From Kitasatospora mediocidica KCTC 9733 (GTDB lineage: Bacteria; Actinomycetota; Actinomycetes; Streptomycetales; Streptomycetaceae): 64,000 bases of DNA. The stretch spans positions 2,069,001 through 2,133,000 of the forward strand of contig NZ_JQLN01000005.1 in the NCBI RefSeq assembly GCF_000744225.1, in the 5' to 3' direction. Every line of letters starts with the position of its first letter. Position 1 is the first letter of the stretch. Shown piece after piece: positions 18,659-26,888 of this stretch. Made by a program: the position numbers and the translations under genes. The notes under the pieces were generated by a model that saw only the letters and a list, made by a program, of their open reading frames with translations, searched no databases and had not been told where the DNA came from.

Positions 18659-19594
18659 TCAGGCCGCCTGAACCGCCCGCTCGATCAGCGGTCCCGCCTT
18701 CTTGAGGTCGGCCGCCGAGGCGATCCGCACCTCCAGGTCCCCGGTGCCCAGGTGCCCGATCCCGCGCATGTCGCGCGTGAAGCCCTCCTCCAGCTCCACC
18801 GTGTCCGGGTCCAGGCGCAGGTATGCCAGGATCACCCGGTGCGAGGCGGACGGCCGGAAGATCACGCTGGCCACGTTCTGCAGCCGCCGGTAAGCGATGT
18901 AGTGCTTGAGGACGACGGTCTCCACCTCGCCCGACGCGGTGAGCACCTCGTCCAGCTCGCCGTACAGATCCCGGAGACACTCCGGTACGTCGCCGACGAC
19001 CGGCGGCTCGGCCGCCTCGGCGGCAGCCGCTGGCACCGAAGGCGTGGTCGATCTGCGCCCGGCCGCCGGGCTGACGGCGGCGGAGACCGGCTCGACCAGC
19101 TGAAGGCTCAGCAGCCCGCCGTCGAAGATCCGGTAGCGGACCAGCTCGATCGGCCACTGCCGCCCCAGGTCGCCGACGGCCACCCGGTCGTGGTGCGAAA
19201 AGCCGGCCGCGATGCACAGCGCCCGGGGAGCACGCCAGTCGATGGAGTCGGCCGCCTCCGGACTCAGCTTCTCCCTGACGAGGGCCTCGAACTCGTGGTG
19301 GCTGCTCTTCAACCAGGTGAGATAGGAGACGGCCTGCGAGACGACCCCGCTGTCGTTGCCCTTCTTGAACTCGATCACGACCGGCACGCCGTTCTCGTCC
19401 AGGCCCAGTGAGTCCACCCGGCCCCGGTGCCACGGACCGGTCGGGTACTCCGACGCCAGGAACCGGATGCCGAGCATCGCCTCCATGCTCGCCTCCACCC
19501 GGCGCTGCAACTGCACCTCCAGCGCCACTGTCGAGCTGCGCAGCTCCACGTCCCGGCCGTCCGCCCCGAGCCGGAACACCTTCAGATCGCTCAC
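18659..19594 (-). CDS. PD-(D/E)XK nuclease-like protein with DUF5655 domain
   Basis: 311 residues from ATG 19594. Residues about 60-80 read VDSLGLDENGVPVVIEFKKG, the D...ExK core of PD-(D/E)XK enzymes as in RecB- and NucS-like nucleases. A variable Ala-rich linker (170-200) leads to a C-terminal DUF5655-type domain (YGELDEVLTASGEVETVVLK...YIAYRR...IFRPSASHRVILAYLRLD). Proteins of this make-up are often labelled as predicted transport proteins, but the fold points to nucleic acids. Next to a methyltransferase and a Gabija-like pair, a role in defence is reasonable but unproven. Confidence 0.75.
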   Translation of the reverse strand: MSDLKVFRLGADGRDVELRSSTVALEVQLQRRVEASMEAMLGIRFLASEYPTGPWHRGRVDSLGLDENGVPVVIEFKKGNDSGVVSQAVSYLTWLKSSHHEFEALVREKLSPEAADSIDWRAPRALCIAAGFSHHDRVAVGDLGRQWPIELVRYRIFDGGLLSLQLVEPVSAAVSPAAGRRSTTPSVPAAAAEAAEPPVVGDVPECLRDLYGELDEVLTASGEVETVVLKHYIAYRRLQNVASVIFRPSASHRVILAYLRLDPDTVELEEGFTRDMRGIGHLGTGDLEVRIASAADLKKAGPLIERAVQAA

Positions 19595-19771
19595 CCAGCC
19601 CCCTTCGCATGACTGTACGAGGAGACCAATCGACGAGCTGACCTGGATATTCCGCCCTCGGCTGGCAGACCAGGCGGCCCGCGGCCGAGCAGCCCGGAGA
19701 GTCTCCAGAATGAGGTGGTGATCAAGTGGCGATAACTGGGAAGATCGCTACCTAGGCGGCTTTCTCGGACA

Positions 19772-21406
19772 ATGAGGTACAAGTTGCGGATCGTCAGGAT
19801 CGCGTGGGAGAACTACCGTCGACTGCCCGACGGTGAGATCCATGTACGCAACCACATGGTGCTGGTCGGCCCCAACGACTCCGGCAAGTCGAGCGTCCTC
19901 CGCGCCGTACACATGTGCCTCGGCATGACCCGCGCCCAGCTGATGGCCGCGGTCAACGTCCGCGACTTCACTGATGCAACCAAGCAGCTGAGGTTGGAGG
20001 TCGAACTCTCGAACCTCGAACCCGACGACCTCGCGGCGTTTCCGGACGAGGTGATCGTCGGCGCCTCGAACACGGTCAAGATCGCGATCGAGGCGGACCT
20101 CAACCTCGTTGACTCCGAAGGCGATGACGCCGAGGAGACCAAGGAAGTCCGTCGATTCTTCGTCGACGCCGGACACGGGCGCGGGCCCTCGCGGGCACAG
20201 TTCGACGCCATCGGGTGGGCTTACGTTCCTGCCGCTCGCTCGCTGGCGCGAGAGCTGGCTGGTGCCGGCGGAACGATGCAGGAACTGCTTGGCAACCTCG
20301 ATCTGGGCCGCGACTCCGCAGCCATCGAGCAGGCCGCCAAGCAGCTGAGAGAGGCAGTCCAACGGGCAGCAGCAGTAGGTGCGTTCGGCACCGAGCTTGC
20401 AACCACGCTCTCCGAGGCGCTGCCGAAGCCCGTGAAGGCCGACCAGGTCCACATCTCGACAGCCGGCGATCTGATCGGCTCCCCCCTCGCGGGGATGACG
20501 GTCGCGATCCAGGACGGAGATCACCTGGCTCCCCTGGCCGAGCAGTCCGACGGCGTGCGAGCCCTCTCTGTGCTCGCACTTCTGGGCATGTCCCAGCGGG
20601 CAGCCCGAATCGTCGCGATCGATGAGCCCGAGACACACCTGCACACCAGCGCCCAAAGGGCAGTAGCGCGATCATTCCGCAAGGGCGCCGGGCAGCGGCT
20701 TGTGGTCTCCCACTCAGCCGCCCTCGTCGGCCAGATGGACCCCAAGGACATCGTGGCGTTCGGCGCCGACCGGAGTCCCCGGCAGCTTCCCGTCGATGCG
20801 TTTGCTACGGGCGGCGCTCAGTCTGCCAAGCACTGGATCCCCAGCATCATCGACGCCCTGACAGCACGTCGGCTGCTCTTCGTCGAAGGGTCGAGCGACA
20901 AGATCATCTGCGAGGCTGTCGCGGACCTCATCGGCCTATCGCTCGACCGAGTCGGTGTAGCCGTCATCGAGCTTGGCGGCGGAAGCTCCTTCGGTCCTGC
21001 GTACAAGGTGCTCGGCCCCACGGGCTTCGACCTGCCTATCTACGGGGTCACTGACGAAGACAAGCGGGACGAATGGGCGAAGGTCATCGGAGCTGACCCG
21101 GCGGCGTTGGAAGCCAGCGGCATTCTGGTCTGCAGCCCCGACCTCGAAGCCATGTACGCGAAGGCGCTCGGGCGGGACAAGCTGCTCAAGCAGCTCCTCA
21201 AGAGCCCGGACTTCTACGAGGCCGCGATCGTCGCGGCGAGCAACGCCCAAAGCGTGGACGACGTCACGGAGGCAGACCTGATTGCCTTCTGTGGCCACAA
21301 GAGAAGGAAGGTCCAGGCGGCTGCTGCGGTTACGGCAGGACTCACCCTTACTGATGCAGAGCGCATGACCGAGCTGTGCGACCACCTTCGGGCGGTGGCG
21401 GAGTGA
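19772..21406 (+). CDS. gajA: OLD-family ATPase/TOPRIM nuclease, GajA-like (Gabija defence)
   Basis: 544 residues from ATG 19772. Walker A is GPNDSGKSS (33-41); the ABC-type signature/Walker B area has RIVAIDEPETHLH (279-291) and a following VVSHS switch. The C-terminal TOPRIM part starts RRLLFVEGSSDK (Glu372) and continues to IYGVTDEDK (Asp428, Asp430), the metal site of OLD nucleases. The helicase gene overlaps its stop codon by four bases. An OLD-type nuclease directly followed by a UvrD-like helicase is the defining pair of Gabija antiphage systems; sizes fit (GajA members are usually 500-600 residues). Antiphage activity here is inferred. Confidence 0.78.
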   Translation: MRYKLRIVRIAWENYRRLPDGEIHVRNHMVLVGPNDSGKSSVLRAVHMCLGMTRAQLMAAVNVRDFTDATKQLRLEVELSNLEPDDLAAFPDEVIVGASNTVKIAIEADLNLVDSEGDDAEETKEVRRFFVDAGHGRGPSRAQFDAIGWAYVPAARSLARELAGAGGTMQELLGNLDLGRDSAAIEQAAKQLREAVQRAAAVGAFGTELATTLSEALPKPVKADQVHISTAGDLIGSPLAGMTVAIQDGDHLAPLAEQSDGVRALSVLALLGMSQRAARIVAIDEPETHLHTSAQRAVARSFRKGAGQRLVVSHSAALVGQMDPKDIVAFGADRSPRQLPVDAFATGGAQSAKHWIPSIIDALTARRLLFVEGSSDKIICEAVADLIGLSLDRVGVAVIELGGGSSFGPAYKVLGPTGFDLPIYGVTDEDKRDEWAKVIGADPAALEASGILVCSPDLEAMYAKALGRDKLLKQLLKSPDFYEAAIVAASNAQSVDDVTEADLIAFCGHKRRKVQAAAAVTAGLTLTDAERMTELCDHLRAVAE

Positions 21407-23037
21407 ATCCGTCTGTTGACCCGCGCCAGAAGCTGCGCGAGCTTGGGCCCGCCGACCTTCTCGTGGTAGCTCCCGCAGGATGCGGGAAGACCTATGCCCT
21501 CGCGGACCGTGCCGCCGGCCTCATCAGGGCTGGCCACATCGCCTCCCCGCGCAAGATCCTCGCGCTTACCTTCTCCAACAAGGCCCGGGACAATCTCAAC
21601 GCACGCCTACGGCAAGTGATGTCCGCGCGGGAGAGTGCCTCGGTCACCGTGAGCAACTTCCACGGACTGGCCGGCCGGATTCTCCGGGCGCACGGCAAGG
21701 TCCTCGGCCTTGATCCCCAGCAGGCGTTCCCCGAGAAGGTGCGAGTCAACCGCCATCGCGAGGCAGCAGGGATCACCTACAGGAACAGCGAAGCCGCCGA
21801 CCTCGCGCTATCCCAGGCCAAGGTGGGGCTCTGGGACGACGACGAGGTCCTCCGCCGCCTTGCAGCAGCTGGCAACGCCGAGGCACTCCGATACGAATCG
21901 GCGCTGCGCGAAGCAGGGCTTATCGACTACAACGATCTCATTCGCTACGGGGCCCGCCTCCTCGCCGACCCCCGAGTGGCCCAGCTCTACCACGAGCACT
22001 TCGCCGTGGTGCTCGTGGACGAGGTTCAAGACCTGAGCCTCCTCCAGTTCGGCATGGTCCAAGCGATCGGCGCCGGGCGGACGACCTACGCAGGCGACCC
22101 GGCACAGGGCATCTATGCCTTCGCTGGCGCCGAGCCGGACCTCGTCTTCGAGGCAATCCACGCCGTCGTCCAGGAGGCTGTGGAGCTCAACGTGTCCTAC
22201 CGGTCCAGCCCGGCCGTCCTGGCCGCCGTCAACGCGCTCGCCGCCGAGCTCGGCACCACTCGCCTCCAATGCGCCAGTCCCGAGAAGTGGGGGGACGACG
22301 CCAAGGTCGAGGTGGTGATCAGCGAGGATCCCGAGGAGGAGGCCAGCGCGCTGGTCCCCGCGATCCGCCAGCAGCTTGAGGCTCAGCCGGACCTGACCAT
22401 CGGGGTCGTCGCTCGCCGGACCACGCGGTTGAACGAGCTGATCACCGCCCTCGAAGCCGACGGGATCGCCTACCAGAACTGGCAGCTGGACACGCACCAG
22501 CCGGAGATCGTCGGCCTGCTCCAGCGCCACGTGGGCGAAGCCACCGCGCGACGGATCGAGCCCGAGGCCCAGCTTCAACGGTTGGCTGAGCTTTGCCAAG
22601 CAGACCTGCCGATCGACGCCGCCGAGGCAAGCGACCACCTGAGCGGTGCAATCGCATCGCTGCGAGAACAGCTCGAGGCGGGAGCGACAGTCGCGCAGGC
22701 TGTCGCAACCTGCAGGGCCGTGCAGGACTCGGAGGCACCGGTCACCCCAGGGCTACATCTCCTGACGGGACACGCCGGCAAGGGCCAGGAGTTCGACGTC
22801 GTGTACATCGTGGGCCTCGAAGAAGGGCATATCCCGGACTTCCGTTCGACCTCCGACGACGCTCGGCTGGCCGAAGAACTCCGGGTCCTGCATGTCATGG
22901 CCTCGCGGGCCAAGACACGACTTGTTTGCACTCGGGTCGAGAACCGGTGGCGCACAGAGGACTGGTACGCGGCAGAGTCGCCATCCCGTTGGTGGGACCT
23001 TCTGGCGAACGTGGTCAGCCCACTGACGTGCGCGTAG
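21403..23037 (+). CDS. gajB: UvrD/PcrA-like superfamily 1 helicase, GajB-like (Gabija defence)
   Basis: 544 residues from GTG 21403, which shares the GTGA overlap with the stop of the preceding gene, so the two are translationally coupled. SF1 helicase motifs in order: VVAPAGCGKT (21-30), LALTFSNKARDNL, VVLVDEVQDLSLLQ (motif II with DEVQD), TYAGDPAQGIYAFAGA (III), ELNVSYRSSPAVL (IV), LTGHAGKGQEFDVVYIVGLE (V) and LRVLHVMASRAK (VI). It is shorter than full UvrD, as GajB proteins are. In Gabija, GajB senses or processes DNA ends and activates GajA nicking. Confidence 0.8.
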   Translation: MNPSVDPRQKLRELGPADLLVVAPAGCGKTYALADRAAGLIRAGHIASPRKILALTFSNKARDNLNARLRQVMSARESASVTVSNFHGLAGRILRAHGKVLGLDPQQAFPEKVRVNRHREAAGITYRNSEAADLALSQAKVGLWDDDEVLRRLAAAGNAEALRYESALREAGLIDYNDLIRYGARLLADPRVAQLYHEHFAVVLVDEVQDLSLLQFGMVQAIGAGRTTYAGDPAQGIYAFAGAEPDLVFEAIHAVVQEAVELNVSYRSSPAVLAAVNALAAELGTTRLQCASPEKWGDDAKVEVVISEDPEEEASALVPAIRQQLEAQPDLTIGVVARRTTRLNELITALEADGIAYQNWQLDTHQPEIVGLLQRHVGEATARRIEPEAQLQRLAELCQADLPIDAAEASDHLSGAIASLREQLEAGATVAQAVATCRAVQDSEAPVTPGLHLLTGHAGKGQEFDVVYIVGLEEGHIPDFRSTSDDARLAEELRVLHVMASRAKTRLVCTRVENRWRTEDWYAAESPSRWWDLLANVVSPLTCA

Positions 23038-23352
23038 GGTGCTCGCTGTCAGCGCCACGGCTTCGTCGGCCGCTGGGATCGGCCGAAGCATGCGGATACG
23101 CTGGGCGTGCCGGCGACCGGAGTGATCCGTTCGGCGGCAGCATCATCCAGGGGGTGCTTGTAGGGAGCTGACAAGCCCTGCGGGCCGACCTTCATCGCCG
23201 CTAGGAGACCCTCCCGGTGGACAGCCGGTGGACGGACGCCTTTGGACGGTGTAGTACGGGGTAACACAGGTCAACCAGCCGCACGTGCTCTGATCAGGCA
23301 AAACGTCACGAGACGGCACGGGGCGGCACCACGCAACATGAACCCTCATGGT

Positions 23353-23394
23353 CTCGTAATGCGTAGGTCTCGGGTTCGAATCCCGAAAGCGGCT
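23353..23394 (+). other. Attachment site: truncated 3' half of tRNA-Thr (CGT)
   Basis: The sequence starts in an anticodon loop CTCGTAA (anticodon CGT), runs through a variable loop, a complete T-arm CGGGTTCGAATCCCG and the acceptor 3' strand AAAGCGGC. No D-arm or 5' acceptor strand is found in the 60 bases upstream, so this is a remnant, not a working tRNA. Such a remnant directly after the last cargo gene is the expected element-chromosome junction. Confidence 0.78.
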
Positions 23395-23401
23395 CAAGCA
23401 A

Positions 23402-23437
23402 GGCCCAGGTCAGAGATTCTCTGACCTGGGCCTTTTT
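23402..23437 (+). terminator. Rho-independent terminator after the tRNA remnant
   Basis: Near-perfect stem of GGCCCAGGTCAGAGA with its complement (23402-23416 and 23418-23432) followed by five T residues. It is probably the original terminator of the tRNA transcript. Confidence 0.85.
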
Positions 23438-23614
23438 CCTTTCTCGTCACCCACGGGAAAGGGTGAGCGCGGGTGAGGTGAGGGCCGCTGCCTGGGGTGT
23501 GGCGGCCGGAGAAAATTCGTGTGGGCCAGGGCAACCTTTTTGGGGGTGGTGGCAACCAGGTGTTGTCCGGACGGGCGGTCCGGGCAGCGGATGCGGCTGA
23601 AAGTGAGCACTGAC

Positions 23615-25552
23615 ATGTCCCCTCGCCCCTCCACGTCGTCGGAGGCTTCGCCCCCCGGGGGGCGCGCCCGTCGGGGTCGTTCGTCGTTCGGCTCGGCGCT
23701 TCTGGGTCAGCGGCAGACGCATCGTCGGCGGCGGTTGTACCAGCGTCGGGGTTTCTGGGCGGCTGTCGGCCTTGCTGTCGTGGGCGGCTCGGTGGTGGTG
23801 GTCAACACGGCCTCGGCGGGAACCGTGAACGTGGACACGAAGCCCTGGTACGTGCTGGTCAACCGCAACAGTGGTGAGGCGCTGGACGGGCTCAACTACG
23901 CCACGAACGACGGTGCTGCGGTGGTGCAGTGGGGCCGTCACGACGGGAGCAACCAGCAGTGGAAGTTCATCGACGCGGGTGACGGGAACTACCGGCTGCA
24001 GAACCGCAACTCCGGCAAGGTGCTGGACGACTACAACTGGTCGAAGTCGGAGGGCTCCGGCCTGGTGCAGTGGCGGGACCTGAACGGCGCCAACCAGCAG
24101 TTCCACCTGAAGAAGTCGCCGGACGGCTACCTGCGTCTGATCAGCCGCTTCAGTGGCATGGCCGTCGAGGTCGAGGGCGGCTCCAAGGCCGACGGGGGCC
24201 GCGTCGCCCAGTACCACGACTGGAATGGCGCCAACCAGCAGTGGCTGCTCGTCCCGGTCGGGAGCGCCGACGGGACCGGGGGCGCGCCGGGCTCCGGCAG
24301 CACGCCCACCCCCGGCACGCCCACCCCCACCCCGAGCACGCCCACGGTGCCCACCACGGTTGCCACGCCGGGCGGCAGCGGTGCGACGGGCCAGGCCACG
24401 AGCGGTACCCGCCCGCCGTCGGCGCCGTCTCCGACCGCCGGTGGCGGTGGAGGTGGAGGTGGTGGTGGCGCCTCGGCGACGCGGTTCATGGGCAGTAGCA
24501 CGGTGCTCATCGGCGGCTCGATGTCCGACGCCTCGGCGGGCGCCGCGCCGTTCGACGTGCGGTACAACTACGTGCACAGCCAGCCCGCGCCCTCGTCGGA
24601 CTACTACTCGGCATCGCTCTGCCAGGCCGGCTGGTCGAGCTGGTGGGGCTGCTGGAGCGGTCCCACCACGGCGCCCGGTTTCTACGTGACCTGGGGCGAC
24701 GACCATGTGGCCCAGGCGACCTACCAGGGCAAGCCGCGCCCGCAGAAGTACTTCTGGACCTGGTACTCGTTGCGCGACCTCGGGGACATGGCGGGCCAGG
24801 GCGACGGTCCGGGCGAGGTCGTCGCCATCAACAGGGCGGACCTGTTGACCCGTTACCTGAACGACTACCGCTTCTTCCTGCAGAAGATCGGCACCTCGCA
24901 GGACATGATCGACATCGAGCCCGACTTCTGGGGCTACGTCCGCTCGCTCGGCGATCCGCACCAGGTCGCCGCACAGGTCAGGGCCGCGAATCCGACGGAC
25001 TGCGGATCGCAGGAGAACAGCGCCGGCGGCCTGGCCCAGTGCATGATCGCGATGGCGCACAAGTACGCGCCGAACACCGGCGCGGGGCTCCATCTCACCT
25101 GCTGGGACTGGTCGACCAACATGCAGGGGTGCGTCAAGGACTACGCGGCACTCGGGGCGAAGAACGCCGACTTCCTGGTCGCCGACGTGTCGGACCGCGA
25201 CGCGGGTTGGTACGCGAAGCCGGCGAACGGCGGCCGTGACACCTTCTGGAACGACCAGAAGGCCGCTGCCGCGCTGGAGTGGTACAAGACGATGGCCGAG
25301 TCGGTGGGCAAGCCGGTGGTCCTGTGGCAGATCCCTGTGGGCAACATGGCGCAGAACAACACCCTCAACCACTACAAGGACGACAAGGTCGACTGGTTCC
25401 TCTCGCACATGGACCAGGTGGCGAACGCGCACGTCGCCGCCCTCCTGTTCGGCCCGGGGCAGCAGGAACAGACGACGGCCGAGACCGACGGCGGAAACCT
25501 GATCAACAAGACGATCGCGTACCACAACTCGGGTGGCACGCCGCTCAAGTAG
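23615..25552 (+). CDS. Secreted ricin-lectin protein with C-terminal glycosidase-like domain
   Basis: 645 residues if started at ATG 23615; ATG 23591 is possible. A long Arg-rich N-region and hydrophobic helix (GFWAAVGLAVVGGSVVVV) ending in TASAG form a signal sequence. Residues about 60-210 are a ricin-type beta-trefoil with the QxW-type repeats NQQWKF, NQQFHL and NQQWLL. A Thr/Pro and poly-Gly linker (about 215-290) leads to a C-terminal region of about 340 residues with YNYVHSQPAP, DMIDIEPDFWGYV, HLTCWDWSTN, DFLVADVSDRDAGWY and VLWQIPVGN. The acidic DIEPD and strand-end spacing suggest a TIM-barrel glycoside hydrolase, but no known family is recognised. It probably binds and trims extracellular polysaccharide. 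Confidence 0.75.
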   Translation: MSPRPSTSSEASPPGGRARRGRSSFGSALLGQRQTHRRRRLYQRRGFWAAVGLAVVGGSVVVVNTASAGTVNVDTKPWYVLVNRNSGEALDGLNYATNDGAAVVQWGRHDGSNQQWKFIDAGDGNYRLQNRNSGKVLDDYNWSKSEGSGLVQWRDLNGANQQFHLKKSPDGYLRLISRFSGMAVEVEGGSKADGGRVAQYHDWNGANQQWLLVPVGSADGTGGAPGSGSTPTPGTPTPTPSTPTVPTTVATPGGSGATGQATSGTRPPSAPSPTAGGGGGGGGGGASATRFMGSSTVLIGGSMSDASAGAAPFDVRYNYVHSQPAPSSDYYSASLCQAGWSSWWGCWSGPTTAPGFYVTWGDDHVAQATYQGKPRPQKYFWTWYSLRDLGDMAGQGDGPGEVVAINRADLLTRYLNDYRFFLQKIGTSQDMIDIEPDFWGYVRSLGDPHQVAAQVRAANPTDCGSQENSAGGLAQCMIAMAHKYAPNTGAGLHLTCWDWSTNMQGCVKDYAALGAKNADFLVADVSDRDAGWYAKPANGGRDTFWNDQKAAAALEWYKTMAESVGKPVVLWQIPVGNMAQNNTLNHYKDDKVDWFLSHMDQVANAHVAALLFGPGQQEQTTAETDGGNLINKTIAYHNSGGTPLK

Positions 25553-25586
25553 GCGGGTAGCCGGTCGATCGCCCTCCCGGCGGCAG

Positions 25587-25617
25587 GGCCCAGGTCAGAT
25601 CTCCTCTGACCTGGGCC
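25587..25617 (+). terminator. Terminator hairpin with the same arms as at 23402
   Basis: Arms GGCCCAGGTCAGA and TCTGACCTGGGCC (25587-25599, 25605-25617) with a 5-base loop, placed 35 bases after the secreted lectin gene. The 13-base arms are identical to those of the hairpin beside the attachment site 2.2 kb upstream; no long T tract follows. Confidence 0.75.
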
Positions 25618-25685
25618 TTCTGCGTGTCATGCGCCGCCACTAGGATCGGCCGCCTCCGAGGACTCGTCCGTCGAAAGGCCCCGCC

Positions 25686-26489
25686 ATGACCACCCCGCCG
25701 CAGCTTGCCGTGCCCGATATCGCCCGTGGACGGCTGGACGCCTCGCGGCAGGGGCGGCCGTGTTTCACGTCGGATCTGTCGGTGAACGAGTTCGTGTTGC
25801 TGGGGGACGCGGGGTTCGAGCCGCTCGGGATGGTGCTCGGCAGCAGTGTGTATCACGTGGGGTTGCAGAGCGCGGGGTGGAAGGTGAGCCAGGAGCTCGG
25901 TACCCAGACGCAGGCGATGTACAGCGTGCGTGAGTTGGCGATGGGGCGGATGGAGGCCGAGGCGGCGCAGCTCGGGGCGGACGGTGTGGTCGGGGTTTCG
26001 CTGCGGCCGATGAACTACAACTTCTTCAGCGATGTCATCGAGTTCATCGCCGTCGGCACCGCGGTCCGGGCGACCGACGGGAAGAACTACCGGGCGCCGA
26101 ACGGCAAGCCGTTCACCACGCCGCTCTCGGGGCAGGACTTCTGGACGTTGTGGCAGCACGGCTGGCTGCCGCGCCGGCTGGTGCTCGGCAACTGTGTCTA
26201 CCATGTCGCCCACCAGTCGCTGCGGCAGACGCTCTCGCAGGTCGGGCAGAACGCCGAGCTGCCGCAGTTCACCCAGGCGCTGTATGACGCGCGGGAGTTG
26301 GCGATGGCACGGATGCAGTACGAGGGGCAGCAGCTGGGTGCCGACGGGATCGTGGGGACGGTGGTGGACGACCACCGGTACTGGGGGGAGCACGCGGTCG
26401 AGTTCGTCGCGGTGGGGACGGCTGTCAGCCGTATCCGTCCGGACGTGTCGCCGGTGAAGCCCGGTCTCACCCTGCCGCTCAGTGGGTGA
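25686..26489 (+). CDS. Duplicated YbjQ/heavy-metal-binding domain protein
   Basis: 267 residues from ATG 25686. Two homologous halves are visible: about 28-130 (GFEPLGMVLGSSVYHVG, MYSVRELAMGRMEAEAAQLGADGVVGV, IEFIAVGTAV) and 150-250 (LPRRLVLGNCVYHVA, LYDARELAMARMQYEGQQLGADGIVG, VEFVAVGTAV). The REhAh.RMxxxAxxLGADGhVG signature with VEFxAhGTAV is that of the YbjQ (DUF74) family, normally a single domain of about 105 residues assembling as pentamers. Biochemical role is not established. It lies alone between two terminators or convergent genes. Confidence 0.8.
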   Translation: MTTPPQLAVPDIARGRLDASRQGRPCFTSDLSVNEFVLLGDAGFEPLGMVLGSSVYHVGLQSAGWKVSQELGTQTQAMYSVRELAMGRMEAEAAQLGADGVVGVSLRPMNYNFFSDVIEFIAVGTAVRATDGKNYRAPNGKPFTTPLSGQDFWTLWQHGWLPRRLVLGNCVYHVAHQSLRQTLSQVGQNAELPQFTQALYDARELAMARMQYEGQQLGADGIVGTVVDDHRYWGEHAVEFVAVGTAVSRIRPDVSPVKPGLTLPLSG

Positions 26490-26516
26490 CGAGCGGCAGG
26501 GCGGGGGCGGGGCGGG

Positions 26517-26735
26517 TCAGGCCAGGTAGCCGCGCTGCAGGGCCAGCACGACGAGCTGGGTGCGGTTGGCGGTGCCGGTCTTGTCGCGCAGGCGGCGCAG
26601 GTGGGTGTCGACGGTGTGGCGGCTGATGCCCAGCTGGCGGCCGATGTTCCAGTAGGTCTCGCCTCCGGCCAGGAGGGTGAGGACCTGCTTCTCCCGGGGG
26701 GTCAGTGCGGGTGCGGAAACGATGGTTTCGAGCAT
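26517..26735 (-). CDS. Stand-alone LuxR/GerE-type HTH regulator
   Basis: 72 residues from ATG 26735, chosen because AGGAG lies 8 bases upstream. Almost the whole protein is the LuxR DNA-binding domain: LTPREKQVLTLLAGGETYWNIGRQ, then ISRHTVDTHLRRLRDKTGTANRTQL. There is no receiver or sensor domain, as in GerE-like regulators. It is the last gene of the RiPP-like cluster on this strand, 153 bases after the JmjC gene, and may control the cluster together with the regulator at 34138. Confidence 0.8.
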   Translation of the reverse strand: MLETIVSAPALTPREKQVLTLLAGGETYWNIGRQLGISRHTVDTHLRRLRDKTGTANRTQLVVLALQRGYLA

Positions 26736-26888
26736 GTCCAGCTCCTGATCTCTCTGTTCGGACAAGGAACAGCCTCGTCCAGTCCCGGCCCGGCCGCGAC
26801 GGGGTGGACGCCTCACCAACGTGCCTGACAGTAAGGCGACACGGGAACAGAGCGGGTGAAATCGGGAGAAAAGGGACAGTGGGAGGGA

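Noticed and set aside
23281..23400. Functional tRNA gene
   Set aside because: Only the 3' half is present; no D-arm or 5' acceptor strand pairs with the AAAGCGGC end.
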